Counted from the first letter of the stretch, positions 25,297 to 34,352 are shown. The stretch: DNA of 56,533 nucleotides from DASTYK01 sp964430275 (GCA_964430275.1 CAYSGF010000194.1:1-56533); one strand, 5' to 3'. Notes: generated by a model from the sequence alone, not told the origin. Program-made: numbers and translations.

Positions 25297-25388
25297 GTTC
25301 GGCCGACAGCCCGGCCGCCCCCCGAAGCCCATTCTGCGTATGTGCGGTGCCGATGGGCGGTGCCGCGTGTGCCCGGAGGGGAAGGTCG

Positions 25389-25883
25389 ATGAAGCGTTTG
25401 ATGAGTCTGCTGGTTCTGAGCCTGGCCGTGGGCGCGTGCAGCACTGGCGAGGGTGCAGCGGACGGAGGGCCGGAGGCAGAGTCGTCCGCGGCCGCGGCGA
25501 CGACGTCCGACGAGTTGAGCGCCTTCGAGCGCGAGCACGGGATCGGCCCCGTGACCGCGCCCCTGGAGCTGGGTGCGCTGGATGCCGCGCTTGCGGAGCG
25601 CGGCGAGGAGCTGTTCCAGCTGAAGTGCATGGCGTGCCATCGCCTGGACGAGCGCTACATCGGCCCCCCGCTGGGCGACGTTCTGGACCGGCACACGCCC
25701 GCGTACGTGATGAACATGATGTTGAATCCGACGGAGATGGTGGAGAGGCATCCCTATGCGGAAGCGCTGCTGGCGGAGTACCTCGCGCCGATGCCGTTCC
25801 AGGACCTGAGCGAGGCGGATGCGCGCGCCCTGCTGGAATATCTGCGCACGGCGGCACAGCCGGGAAGCACCACAGACCAGTGA
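25389..25883 (+). CDS. c-type cytochrome lipoprotein of the nos cluster
   Basis: 164 residues. The signal peptide MKRLMSLLVLSLAVGAC ends in a good lipobox (Cys17), so the protein should be lipid-anchored outside the cytoplasmic membrane. A disordered Ala/Glu/Gly linker precedes one class I cytochrome c domain with CMACH (80-84), GPPLGDVLDRHTPAYVMNMMLNP and a probable distal haem ligand Met135 in APMPFQD. Its placement 44 bp before nosZ suggests it hands electrons to NosZ, as proposed for clade II nos cytochromes. ATG 25389 follows GGAGGGGAAGG. Haem attachment would use the ccm system encoded at 42-48 kb. Confidence 0.87.
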   Translation: MKRLMSLLVLSLAVGACSTGEGAADGGPEAESSAAAATTSDELSAFEREHGIGPVTAPLELGALDAALAERGEELFQLKCMACHRLDERYIGPPLGDVLDRHTPAYVMNMMLNPTEMVERHPYAEALLAEYLAPMPFQDLSEADARALLEYLRTAAQPGSTTDQ

Positions 25884-25927
25884 GCACCTCATTCACGATC
25901 AACGATCAGAGAGACGGAGCGACTTCC

Positions 25928-27913
25928 ATGAGCTTCCGGACGAGAGTCACCCTCGGCGTCGGCGCGATCGCGCTGATCACGGCCGGGCTGTGGGCGTGTC
26001 AGGCAGGGCGCGGTCCAAACGCGGCATCCCCTGCCGACGCGGCATCCGCGGTATACGTGCCGCCTGGCCAGTATGACGAGTTCTATGCGTTCATGTCGGG
26101 CGGCTTCAGCGGCAACCTGACGGTAATGGGGCTCCCGTCGGGACGTCTGCTGAAGACGGTCCCGGTGTTCTCGCAGTTCCCGGAGAACGGCTGGGGCTAC
26201 AACGAGGAAACGAAGGCGATGCTGCAGACCTCGTACGGGTTTGCGGCATGGGACGACTCGCACCATCCGGAGCTGTCGATGACGGACGGCGTGCCGGACG
26301 GCCGTTGGATCTTCATCAATGCGAACAACACGCCGCGGGTCGCCCGCATCGATCTGACGGAGTTCGAGACGAAGGAGATCCTGGAGATCCCGAACAGCGC
26401 CGGCAACCACGGCTCGCCGTTCATCACACCGAACAGCGAGTATCTGGTGGCGACATCGCGTTTCGCGGTGCCCGTACCGAACCGCGACATGTCGATTGCA
26501 GAGTACGCCGGCAACTTCAAGGGGATGCTGTCGTTCGTGCGCGCGAACGACCCCGGCAACATGGACGTCGCCTTCCAGATCCTGGTTCCCGGCTACAACT
26601 ATGACCTTGCTCACGCGGGCAAGGGCCCGAGCGACGGCTGGATGTTCTTCACCTCCTACAATGCGGAAGAGGCGCACACCCTCCTCGAGGTGAACGCGTC
26701 GAAGCGGGACAAGGATTTCATCGCGGCGGTGAACTGGAAGCGCGCGGAGGAGTGTGTTGCGGAGGGGTCGGCCCGCACGATGCCAGCCCGCTACGTACAC
26801 AACTACAAGGGTGAGGATCGGGTCGCGCGCTCCGTACTGAAGGAAAGCGTCACGGTGCTCGAGCCGTCGTCATGCTCGAACCTCGTTTACTTCCTGCCGA
26901 CACCGAAGTCACCGCACGGCGTGGACGTGGACCCGAGCGGCGAGCTGATCGTCGCGGGCGGCAAGCTCGCATCGGTCATTCCCGTGCACTCGTTCGCGAA
27001 GATGATCGCGGCGATCGAGGCGGAACAGTTCGAGGACGTAATCGACGGTATTCCGGTCCTGCAGTATGAGGCGATCATTGCGGGCGAGGTCGCGGATCCG
27101 GGGCTGGGCCCGCTGCACACGGAATTTGACGGGCGCGGCTACGCGTACACGACGGCGTTCATCAGCTCGGAGATCGTGAAGTGGGACCTCGAGACCTTCC
27201 AGGTCGTCGATCGCATTCCGGTCTACTACTCGGTCGGTCACCTCATGATTCCGGGCGGCGACAGTCGGCGGCCGTGGGGCAAGTACATGGTCGCGCTGAA
27301 CAAGATGACGAAGGACCGCTACCTGCCGACCGGGCCGGAGCTCGCGCACTCGGCGCAGCTCATCGACATCAGCGGCGACAAGATGAAGCTGCTGCTCGAC
27401 TTCCCGACCATGGGCGAGCCGCACTATGCGCAGGCGCTGCCGGCGGAGCTGCTGATGGACAAGCAGGTCAAGCTCTACCGCCTTTCGGAGAACACGAATC
27501 CATACGTCACGAAGGGTGAGGGGCAGGCAAAGGTGACGCGTGCAGGGCGTCGCGTGGACGTGTACATGACGGCGATCCGCAGCCACTTCGCTCCCGACAA
27601 CATCGAGGGTGTGCAGGTCGGGGACACCGTGTACTTCCACGTGACGAATCTGGAGCAGGACTGGGATGTGCCGCACGGCTTCGCCGCACTTGGCATGGCA
27701 ACCGCCGAGCTCCTCGTCATGCCGGGTGACACGCGCACGCTGGTGTGGCATCCGAGCCGTGAGGGTGTGTTCCCCTTCTACTGCACCGACTTCTGCTCGG
27801 CGCTGCATCAGGAGATGCAGGGCTATGTACGCGTCAGTCCACGTGGCAGCAACGTGCCGCTGGCATGGGGTACGGGCGGCCGGCTGGTAACGCAGCCCGT
27901 CACGGTGGAGTGA
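25928..27913 (+). CDS. nosZ: Nitrous oxide reductase, clade II (Sec-dependent)
   Basis: 661 residues. The N-terminus is a Sec-type signal without twin arginine, ending GLWAC, perhaps a lipobox (Cys24). The propeller holds CuZ-type histidines, for instance His112 and His113 in WDDSHHPELS and His161 in GNHGSPF, and later SPHGVDVD, GPLHTEFDGRGYAYTT and VGHLMIP. The C-terminal cupredoxin domain has the CuA set Cys619, Cys623, His627 and Met630 in FYCTDFCSALHQEM. It reduces N2O to N2 in the periplasm. The lack of a Tat signal and the gene order (nosZ, membrane protein, nosL, nosD, nosF, nosY) place it in clade II. A GGAG lies 8 bases before ATG 25928. Confidence 0.97.
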   Translation: MSFRTRVTLGVGAIALITAGLWACQAGRGPNAASPADAASAVYVPPGQYDEFYAFMSGGFSGNLTVMGLPSGRLLKTVPVFSQFPENGWGYNEETKAMLQTSYGFAAWDDSHHPELSMTDGVPDGRWIFINANNTPRVARIDLTEFETKEILEIPNSAGNHGSPFITPNSEYLVATSRFAVPVPNRDMSIAEYAGNFKGMLSFVRANDPGNMDVAFQILVPGYNYDLAHAGKGPSDGWMFFTSYNAEEAHTLLEVNASKRDKDFIAAVNWKRAEECVAEGSARTMPARYVHNYKGEDRVARSVLKESVTVLEPSSCSNLVYFLPTPKSPHGVDVDPSGELIVAGGKLASVIPVHSFAKMIAAIEAEQFEDVIDGIPVLQYEAIIAGEVADPGLGPLHTEFDGRGYAYTTAFISSEIVKWDLETFQVVDRIPVYYSVGHLMIPGGDSRRPWGKYMVALNKMTKDRYLPTGPELAHSAQLIDISGDKMKLLLDFPTMGEPHYAQALPAELLMDKQVKLYRLSENTNPYVTKGEGQAKVTRAGRRVDVYMTAIRSHFAPDNIEGVQVGDTVYFHVTNLEQDWDVPHGFAALGMATAELLVMPGDTRTLVWHPSREGVFPFYCTDFCSALHQEMQGYVRVSPRGSNVPLAWGTGGRLVTQPVTVE

Positions 27914-27948
27914 TGCAATCCGTCGAGCGTGAGCCGCATGGAGACGAC

Positions 27949-28608
27949 ATGAAACGGACGCTGGCAACCAGGACCCGACTGCTCGTCGCACTCGCAGCGC
28001 TGCTGCTCGTGCCGGTGTTCTTCCTGCCGATCTGGACGATTGCCCTCGAGGCACCGCAGTATCCCGAGGGCATCGGCATGGAGATCATGGTGAACACGAT
28101 TCGCGGTCAGAGCGAATGGGATCTCCAGAACATCAACGGGCTGAACCACTACATCGGCATGAAGGAGATCCATCCGGACTCGATTCGCGAGCTGGATGTC
28201 ATGCCGTGGCTACTCGGTGGACTCGCGGTCTTCGGCCTCGTGGCGGCGGCACTCGGCCGCCGCCGCCTGGTGCAGGCGTGGCTCATCGTCTTCGTGCTGC
28301 TCGCGCTCGCCGGGTTCGCCGACTTCTGGATGTGGGGCTACGACTACGGCCATAACCTGAACCCGGACGCCGCCATCAAGGTGCCCGGCATGGCGTACCA
28401 GCCGCCGGTCATCGGCAGCAAGCAGCTGCTCAACTTCACGGCGCACTCGTGGCCCGGTGTCGGCGGCATTCTCGCGTTCGCATCGATGGCACTCGTTGCC
28501 TTCGCCCTCGTGCTCGAGCGTCGCCGCACCCGTCGCATCGATCGCCCGCTGCCGTCCACTGCGCGGGCCGCCGCACGCCGCACCGAGCTCGGCCATGCGC
28601 GCGCCTGA
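27949..28608 (+). CDS. Nos-cluster integral membrane protein (NosB-like)
   Basis: About 219 residues with a membrane anchor near the N-terminus (LLVALAALLLVPVFFLPIWTIAL), an exported loop rich in aromatic and acidic residues (NTIRGQSEWDLQNINGLNHYIGMKEIHPDSIRELDVMPW), then about three more helices, with PGMAYQPPVIGSKQLLNFTAHSWPGVGGIL between the last two. The conserved-looking NGLNHYIGM and H residues could bind metal. The position right after nosZ is that of nosB in clade II clusters, but I cannot confirm homology. ATG 27949 follows GGAGACGAC; ATG 27913, overlapping the nosZ stop, is possible too. Its end overlaps nosL by 14 bp. Confidence 0.65.
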   Translation: MKRTLATRTRLLVALAALLLVPVFFLPIWTIALEAPQYPEGIGMEIMVNTIRGQSEWDLQNINGLNHYIGMKEIHPDSIRELDVMPWLLGGLAVFGLVAAALGRRRLVQAWLIVFVLLALAGFADFWMWGYDYGHNLNPDAAIKVPGMAYQPPVIGSKQLLNFTAHSWPGVGGILAFASMALVAFALVLERRRTRRIDRPLPSTARAAARRTELGHARA

Positions 28609-29092
28609 GAAATTCGCCGGCCGCGCGCGCGCCATCCTCGCGCTCGCTGCCGGCGCCCTGCTCGTCGCGTGCGCGCCACAACCGGAACCGATCGCATATG
28701 GTCAGGACGTCGGCGCGTTCTGCCGCATGGTCATCATGGACGAGCGTTACGGCACGGAGCTCGTTACGCGCACGGGCCGTGTACACAAGTTCGACTCCGT
28801 CGAATGCATGGCCGCCTTCCTGCGCGCGCTCGAGGACACGGCAAGCGTCCACTCGCTCTGGGTGACCGACTACCAGACGCCTGGCACGCTCATACCTCTC
28901 GACGACGCGCATTTCCTCCACAGCAGCACGCTCCGGAGTCCGATGGGTGCGAACCTGACCGCGTTCCGTCGCGACGCGATCACGGAGGAGGCGCTCGTCA
29001 ACGCGTTCGGCGGCAGGGTCCTCACCTGGGATGAGGTCGTCACGCTCGTGGAGGCGCGCGGCCCTGGCCATGCGCCTCACCCGGACTCCTGA
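28595..29092 (+). CDS. nosL: NosL copper chaperone lipoprotein
   Basis: 165 residues. A signal with lipobox LLVAC (Cys26) is followed by the NosL domain: FCRMVIMDERYGTELVTRTGRVHKFDSVECMAAFL, in which Cys43, Met45, His64 and Cys71/Met72 are candidate Cu(I) ligands, and SPMGANLTAFRRDAITEEALVNAFGGRVLTWDEV. NosL binds Cu(I) on the outer face of the membrane and supplies the CuZ centre of apo-NosZ. It overlaps nosB-like by 14 bp and nosD by one base. Confidence 0.92.
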   Translation: MRAPEKFAGRARAILALAAGALLVACAPQPEPIAYGQDVGAFCRMVIMDERYGTELVTRTGRVHKFDSVECMAAFLRALEDTASVHSLWVTDYQTPGTLIPLDDAHFLHSSTLRSPMGANLTAFRRDAITEEALVNAFGGRVLTWDEVVTLVEARGPGHAPHPDS

Positions 29093-30312
29093 TGCACGCC
29101 GCCCTGCTCCTGCTCGCCCTGCTCGGATCTGCCACCGACACGCTCGTCGTCTCGCCGGTAGGCCCGTACCGCAGCATCGGCGCGGCGGTGGCAGCGGCGC
29201 CACCCCATGCCGTGGTGGTCGTGCGGGCCGGCGTGTATCGCGAGCCCACGATCGTGATCACGCGGCCGCTCACACTCCAGGGCTCAGCCGGCGCGGTCGT
29301 GGACGGCGAGGGCAGCCGCCAGCTCGTGCGGGTGAGCGCCGACAGCGTCGTGATCCGCGGCATGACACTGCGCAACGTCGGCACGAGCTACATCGACGAC
29401 CGCGCGGCCATCACGGTCGAGGATGCATCCCACTGCGTCATCGAGGACAACCGCATCGAGAACGCCTTCTTCGGCATCTATCTCGCCAGCAGCGCTGGCT
29501 GCCGCATCGAGCGCAACGTGCTGCGCGGCCTGAATGAGCGGGAGACGGCGTCCGGCAATGCGATCCATCTCTGGTACTCGCGGGATGTGCTGGTGCGCGG
29601 CAACGACATGTCCGGTCACCGTGACGGCATCTACTTCGAATTCGTCGAGGACAGCAGGGTCGAGGACAACCGCGCCGAAGGCAACCTGCGCTACGGTCTC
29701 CACTTCATGTTCAGTGACCGGTGTGAGTATCGCCGCAACGTGTTCCGTGCGAACGGTGCCGGTATCGCGGTGATGTACACCAAGAACGTGGTGATGGAGG
29801 ACAACGTATTCGACAGGAATCGTGGTACTGCGGCGTTCGGGCTGCTCCTCAAGGACATCACGGACAGTCACCTGGTCAACAACACCTTCACCGAGAACAG
29901 CATCGCGGTAATGGCGGAGGGCATGAACCGGACGCGCATCGAGGCCAATCGATTCGAGCGGAACGGCTGGGCGATCAAGCTGATGGCGAACAGTGAGGAC
30001 AATCACTTTACGCGCAACGAGTTCGATGGCAATGCGTTCGATGTGGCGACGAACAGCCGGCAGAACTTCAGCACGTTCCGGGAGAACTGGTGGGATCGCT
30101 ATGGCGGCTACGACCTCGACCATGACGGCTACGGCGACGTGCCGTTCCGTCCGGTCCGCCTGTTCTCGCTCGTCGTCGAGCGCAACGCCCCCGCGCTCGT
30201 GCTGCTCCGCTCCCTGTTCGTCACGCTGCTCGACATTGCCGAGCGGGTCGCGCCCGTGTTGACGCCGGAAACGCTGATCGACGAACGGCCGCTGATGCGG
30301 AGGGCCCTGTGA
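29092..30312 (+). CDS. nosD: NosD, periplasmic maturation protein
   Basis: 406 residues with an N-terminal signal (ALLLLALLGSATDT) and a right-handed parallel beta-helix made of short repeats such as CVIEDNRIENAFFGIYLA, CRIERNVLRG, SRVEDNRAEGNLRYGLHFM and NVVMEDNVFDRNRGTAAFGLLLKDI. The end WWDRYGGYDLDHDGYGDVPFRPV is the typical NosD close. NosD works with the NosFY ABC transporter in building the CuZ centre. ATG 29092 overlaps the nosL stop by one base, and the NosF ATG overlaps the nosD stop. Confidence 0.95.
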   Translation: MHAALLLLALLGSATDTLVVSPVGPYRSIGAAVAAAPPHAVVVVRAGVYREPTIVITRPLTLQGSAGAVVDGEGSRQLVRVSADSVVIRGMTLRNVGTSYIDDRAAITVEDASHCVIEDNRIENAFFGIYLASSAGCRIERNVLRGLNERETASGNAIHLWYSRDVLVRGNDMSGHRDGIYFEFVEDSRVEDNRAEGNLRYGLHFMFSDRCEYRRNVFRANGAGIAVMYTKNVVMEDNVFDRNRGTAAFGLLLKDITDSHLVNNTFTENSIAVMAEGMNRTRIEANRFERNGWAIKLMANSEDNHFTRNEFDGNAFDVATNSRQNFSTFRENWWDRYGGYDLDHDGYGDVPFRPVRLFSLVVERNAPALVLLRSLFVTLLDIAERVAPVLTPETLIDERPLMRRAL

Positions 30313-31037
30313 TGATCCGGATGACAGGCGTCTGCAAGGCGTTTCGCCGTCGCCCGGTGCTGCGCGGCGTGAGCCTGCAGGTCCGCCCCGGCCGCATCAC
30401 TGCTGTGCTCGGGCCGAACGGCAGCGGCAAGACAACCCTGATCAAGATGCTGCTCGGACTCGTGCGCGCGGACGAGGGCACGATCGACGTCGGCGGCGTG
30501 CGCATCGATGGCGACTGCGCCTACCGCGCCGCCCTCGGCTATATGCCGCAGGCGGCGCGCTTCCCCGAGAACCTGAACGGCCGCGAGATCATCGCCATGC
30601 TGGAGGACCTGCGCGGGCCCGGCACGGCGCGCGATCGCGAGCTGATCGACGGGTTTGCGCTCGAGCCGGAACTGGACAAGCCAGTGCACACGTTGAGCGG
30701 GGGCAACCGCCAGAAAGTGAGTGCCGTGACGGCACTCCTCTTCGACCCTGCACTCATCATCCTCGATGAGCCGACCGCCGGGCTCGATCCGATCGCGAGT
30801 GGCATGCTCAAGGACAAGCTGCGCCGCGAGCGTACATGCGGGAAGACCATCCTGCTCACGAGCCACGTGCTGAGCGAAGTCGAGCAGCTCGCCGACGACA
30901 TCATCGTGTTGCTGGATGGAATGGTGCTGTTCGCGGGCACACTGTCAGAGCTGCGTACCAGCACGCACGAGCCGCTCCTCGAGCGCGCGGTCGCCGCGCT
31001 CATCCGGAATCGGCACGACGCAGAGGTGGCGGCGTGA
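30312..31037 (+). CDS. nosF: NosF, ABC transporter ATPase
   Basis: 241 residues of a complete ABC ATPase: VLGPNGSGKTTLIKMLLGL (Walker A), the Q-loop region YMPQAARFPENL, HTLSGGNRQKVSAVTALLFDPALIILDEPTAGLDP (signature and Walker B) and LLTSHVLSEVEQLADDI (H-loop). With NosY it forms the transporter that moves a sulfur-containing compound needed for CuZ assembly to NosD. Start ATG 30312 overlaps the nosD stop (TGATG); GTG 30309 just before it is an alternative. Confidence 0.95.
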   Translation: MIRMTGVCKAFRRRPVLRGVSLQVRPGRITAVLGPNGSGKTTLIKMLLGLVRADEGTIDVGGVRIDGDCAYRAALGYMPQAARFPENLNGREIIAMLEDLRGPGTARDRELIDGFALEPELDKPVHTLSGGNRQKVSAVTALLFDPALIILDEPTAGLDPIASGMLKDKLRRERTCGKTILLTSHVLSEVEQLADDIIVLLDGMVLFAGTLSELRTSTHEPLLERAVAALIRNRHDAEVAA

Positions 31038-31822
31038 ACACTCTGTTCAAGGTCCTGAAATACGAGCTGCGCAACGTGCTGCGCGGCCGCTGGCTGATCG
31101 CCTATGCCCTGTTCTTCCTCATACTGACGGAAGCGCTGCTTCGGTTCGGCGGCGCCGGTGAGCGGGCTCTGCTTTCCCTCATGAATGTCGTGCTCTTCGT
31201 CATCCCGCTCATGAGCCTGATCTTCGGTACGATCTACCTGTATGGTGCGCGCGAGTTCAACGAGCTGCTGCTGTCGCAGCCCGTGCACCGTCGGCAGTTG
31301 TTCGGCGGCCTCTACCTCGGTCTCGGCGTGCCGCTGACTCTCGCCTTCGCCGGGGGCACTGCCCTCCCCTTCCTCGCCCGACTCGGCGCAGCAGGCGGCG
31401 CCGTGACGCTGCTCCTGCTCCTCACGATCGGTGCAGCGTTGACGTTCGTGTTCACGGCGATCGCGTTCCTCATCGCCGTCCGGCTCGATGATCGGGCGCA
31501 GGGGTTGGGTGCAGCCGTGCTCCTCTGGCTGATGCTGGCCGTCGTCTACGACGGGATGGTCATGGTCGTCGCCACCACGTTCGCCGACTACCCGATCGAG
31601 AAGCCAATGCTCGCGCTCATGCTCCTCAACCCGCTCGACCTCGCACGGGTGGTCCTGCTCATGAGCTTTGATGCTGCGGCCCTCATGGGGTACACGGGCG
31701 CGGTCTTCCAGCAGTTCTTCGGGAGCCTCGCGGGCGCGGGCGCTGCCACCGCAGCACTCCTCGCCTGGATCGGCGTGCCGCTGGCCGGTGCACTCCTGCT
31801 CTTCGACCGGAAGGATTTCTAG
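31034..31822 (+). CDS. nosY: NosY, ABC transporter permease
   Basis: 262 residues with about six membrane segments (WLIAYALFFLILTEALL, NVVLFVIPLMSLIFGTIYLYGAREF, and so on). LYGAREFNELLLSQPVHRR is a NosY-type cytoplasmic element, and the protein ends GALLLFDRKDF. It pairs with NosF. The start is GTG 31034, overlapping the nosF stop (GTGA). The stop codon TAG is within the palindrome CTAG, which also supplies the stop of the convergent yhaM-like gene. Confidence 0.93.
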   Translation: MNTLFKVLKYELRNVLRGRWLIAYALFFLILTEALLRFGGAGERALLSLMNVVLFVIPLMSLIFGTIYLYGAREFNELLLSQPVHRRQLFGGLYLGLGVPLTLAFAGGTALPFLARLGAAGGAVTLLLLLTIGAALTFVFTAIAFLIAVRLDDRAQGLGAAVLLWLMLAVVYDGMVMVVATTFADYPIEKPMLALMLLNPLDLARVVLLMSFDAAALMGYTGAVFQQFFGSLAGAGAATAALLAWIGVPLAGALLLFDRKDF

Positions 31823-33057
31823 CTGCGCTCGTCGAACAGGTCGAGCGTGGCCGGCGTCTCACGGATCTCATCCTCGTCCGCGGCGGCCGGCGGCTCGCGC
31901 AGTTCCGCATCGACCTCCGCGTCGCGTAACGGCTCGACGGGCTCCTGCGGCTGGATGGGCTCCGGACTCGGCGGTGGTCCGACCGGCTTCGTGCGCGCCG
32001 GCGACGTCTCGCGCACCTGCGAGCCCGCGACGGGAGGCGACGGCGTGGGCTCCGGGTCATGGTGTCGGTACAGCTCGCGACCCAGTGAGCGGTCGTAGCC
32101 GCTCCATGCCGATGTGGTCGCGACCGCGCCGACCACGCCGATCGCGTGCTGCATCTTCGCGTCCAGGTCATCGGCGTAGTGGAGGATGTAGGCCTCGAGC
32201 GTACGCGGCTCGCGTGGTGACTGCCATTCGTAGCGACCCTGGTGGCTGGCAATCAGGTGCTGCAGCAGTGTCAGCCGCTGCGGGGACAGTGTCGGAACCG
32301 TCGCCGCGACATCGGCGGTCATCTGCATGCCCAGCACCATATGGCCGAGCAGCTTGCCCTCGTCGGTATAGGGGAAGCCTGCGCGCGCACCGATCTCGCG
32401 CACCTTGCCGACATCGTGCAGTAGCGCCCCGGCAATGAGAAGGTCGCGATCGAGGTGCGGCTGGTAGTGCTGCGCGAGCATGTCGCACACGTTCACGATC
32501 GACAGGGTGTGCTCGATCAGGCCGCCGAGGTAGGCGTGATGGTTGAACTTCGCGGCGGGTGCGAGCCGGAACCCCGCACCGATCTCGGTGGCCGGCCCGA
32601 GCATGCGCTCCAGGAGCGTACGCAACGGCGCGTCCCGGACCGACGCAATCCACTCCGCCAGCTCCCGATCCATCGCCTCCGGCTCGCGTGGCGAGCGCGG
32701 CAGGAAGTGCTCGAGCTCGTCACGTCCGACGCGGATCTGCGCGACGTCCTCGATCTTCAGCTGGCGTTCGCCGTTGAAGACCTCCACGCGTCCACGCACG
32801 CCGATGTAGATGCCGTCGCGCAGTGCGGCGGCGATCTGGTCGGCCATGTCCCAGACCCGACCCTCGAGCAGGCCGTGCACGTCCTGCAGCTGCAGGCGCA
32901 GGTACGGCTTGTCCGCCTTCGTGCGCAGGGCCTGCACGCTCACGAGATAGAAGCAGGCATGAAAGAGGTCACCGACCGCCACGGAGTGTGCAGCCGGCCA
33001 CGGAAACGGCGCCGTGCCGATCCAGTCGCGCGGGCCGGGCAGGCCTCGCTCCGTCAC
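31819..33057 (-). CDS. YhaM-like 3'-5' exoribonuclease (OB fold plus HD domain)
   Basis: 412 residues. An N-terminal OB-fold (FYLVSVQALRTKADKPYLRLQLQDVHGLLEGRVWDMAD ... VRGRVEVFNGERQLKIEDV) is followed by an HD phosphohydrolase domain with FNHHAYLGGLIEHTLSIV, LLHDVGK (His214, Asp215) and YILHYADDLDAKM. This is the make-up of YhaM, which trims RNA from the 3' end. From about residue 335 the tail is rich in Pro and Glu and probably disordered. GTG 33057 follows GGGAG and overlaps the pyrC stop (GTGA), so it is the last gene of the pyr operon. A nucleotide phosphohydrolase is an alternative. Confidence 0.85.
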   Translation of the reverse strand: MTERGLPGPRDWIGTAPFPWPAAHSVAVGDLFHACFYLVSVQALRTKADKPYLRLQLQDVHGLLEGRVWDMADQIAAALRDGIYIGVRGRVEVFNGERQLKIEDVAQIRVGRDELEHFLPRSPREPEAMDRELAEWIASVRDAPLRTLLERMLGPATEIGAGFRLAPAAKFNHHAYLGGLIEHTLSIVNVCDMLAQHYQPHLDRDLLIAGALLHDVGKVREIGARAGFPYTDEGKLLGHMVLGMQMTADVAATVPTLSPQRLTLLQHLIASHQGRYEWQSPREPRTLEAYILHYADDLDAKMQHAIGVVGAVATTSAWSGYDRSLGRELYRHHDPEPTPSPPVAGSQVRETSPARTKPVGPPPSPEPIQPQEPVEPLRDAEVDAELREPPAAADEDEIRETPATLDLFDERS

Positions 33058-34352
33058 GGCGTCTCCCGGCGCCACCGCACCGTGCCATCCACGATCGTCA
33101 GCTCGGGACTTCCCCGCAGCGCGCGTCCGTGAAAGGGCGTATTGCGACTCTTCGATAGGAAAGCGTTCCGGTCCACTGTCCACTCCCGCTCCGGATCGAA
33201 CACCGTGACGTCCGCGACGGCACCGGGGCGCAACGTACCGCCGGGGAGTGCAAACGCCTGCGCCGGGGCGCAGCTCATGCGCTCGACCATCTGGCCGAGC
33301 GTCAGCACCTTTCTGCCGACCAGCTCCGTCACGACGAGACCGAGCGCCGTCTCCAGACCGACCAACCCGAACGGCGCATCATCGAATGCCTGCTCCTTCT
33401 CGTCGTAGTGATGCGGGGCGTGATCGGTCGCAATGACGTCCAGCGTACCATCGCCGATGCCTTCCGCTACGGCTGCACGGTCGGCCGGGCCGCGCAATGG
33501 CGGATTGACCTTCGCCTCTGTTCGGTAGCCGTCGCACGCCTCATCGGTGAGCGTGAAATGATGGGGCGTCCCCTCCGCCGTGACGTGCACGCCGCGCGCC
33601 TTCGCCTCGCGGATGAGCTGCACGCCGCGCCACGTTGATACGTGCTGGACGTGCAACCGCCCGCCCGTCAGTTCCGCCAGGATCAGGTCACGCGCGATCA
33701 TGACGTCCTCGGCCGCATTCGGGATCCCGCCAATGCCCAGCCGCGTGGACACGACGCCTTCGTTCATCGACCCGCCGCGCGACAGCGCCATCTCCTCGCA
33801 GTGCTGTGCGACGGGGATGCCGAACGTGCGGCTGTACTCGAGTGCGAGCCGCATCAGTCCCGCGTCCGCGACCGGATGTCCATCGTCGGTCACGCCGACC
33901 GCGCCCGCCTCGACCATCTCGCCGATCAGCGCCAGCCGCTCGCCCTGCCGCCCCAGCGACACGGCGGCGACCGGATACACACGCGCATGACCGGCACGCA
34001 GCCCTTCCGCGCGCACGAAGCCGACCGCCGCCGGGTCATCGACCGGCGGGTCCGTGTTCGGCATCGCGCACACCGCAGTGAAACCGCCGGCCAGGGCCGC
34101 GCGCGCGCCCGTCGCGATCGTCTCCTTGTGCTCGCCGCCCGGTTCGCGCAGGTGGACGTGCACGTCGATGAAGCCGGGCGCTACGACGAGTCCCGCGACG
34201 TCGATGATCTCCGCGTCGTCCGGCGCCGACAGCCCCCTGCCGACGGCTTCGACACGGCCACCCGCGAGCAGCACGTCGGCAACGGCGTCCTGCTGCGTCG
34301 AAGGGTCGACGACGTGCCCGCCTCGCAGCAGCAGCGGCCGCTTCGGCTTCAT
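33054..34352 (-). CDS. pyrC: Dihydroorotase
   Basis: 432 residues of class I dihydroorotase: PLLLRGGHVVDP, VAPGFIDVHVHLREPGGEHKETIATGARAALAGGFTAVCAMPNTDPPVD (zinc ligands in HVHLR), HVTAEGTPHHFTLTD, KVNPPLRGPADR and VIATDHAPHHYDEKEQAFDDAPFGLVGLETALGL (catalytic Asp). It cyclises carbamoyl-aspartate to dihydroorotate in de novo pyrimidine synthesis. ATG 34352 is preceded by GGAGG at the right distance. It lies 27 bp after pyrB and overlaps the yhaM-like gene by 4 bp. Confidence 0.97.
   Translation of the reverse strand: MKPKRPLLLRGGHVVDPSTQQDAVADVLLAGGRVEAVGRGLSAPDDAEIIDVAGLVVAPGFIDVHVHLREPGGEHKETIATGARAALAGGFTAVCAMPNTDPPVDDPAAVGFVRAEGLRAGHARVYPVAAVSLGRQGERLALIGEMVEAGAVGVTDDGHPVADAGLMRLALEYSRTFGIPVAQHCEEMALSRGGSMNEGVVSTRLGIGGIPNAAEDVMIARDLILAELTGGRLHVQHVSTWRGVQLIREAKARGVHVTAEGTPHHFTLTDEACDGYRTEAKVNPPLRGPADRAAVAEGIGDGTLDVIATDHAPHHYDEKEQAFDDAPFGLVGLETALGLVVTELVGRKVLTLGQMVERMSCAPAQAFALPGGTLRPGAVADVTVFDPEREWTVDRNAFLSKSRNTPFHGRALRGSPELTIVDGTVRWRRETP

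Noticed and set aside
25222..25388. FNR/DNR box for the nos cluster
   Set aside because: No TTGAT-N4-ATCAA or close variant is present; only the CCCTAT/ATAGGG dyad was found.
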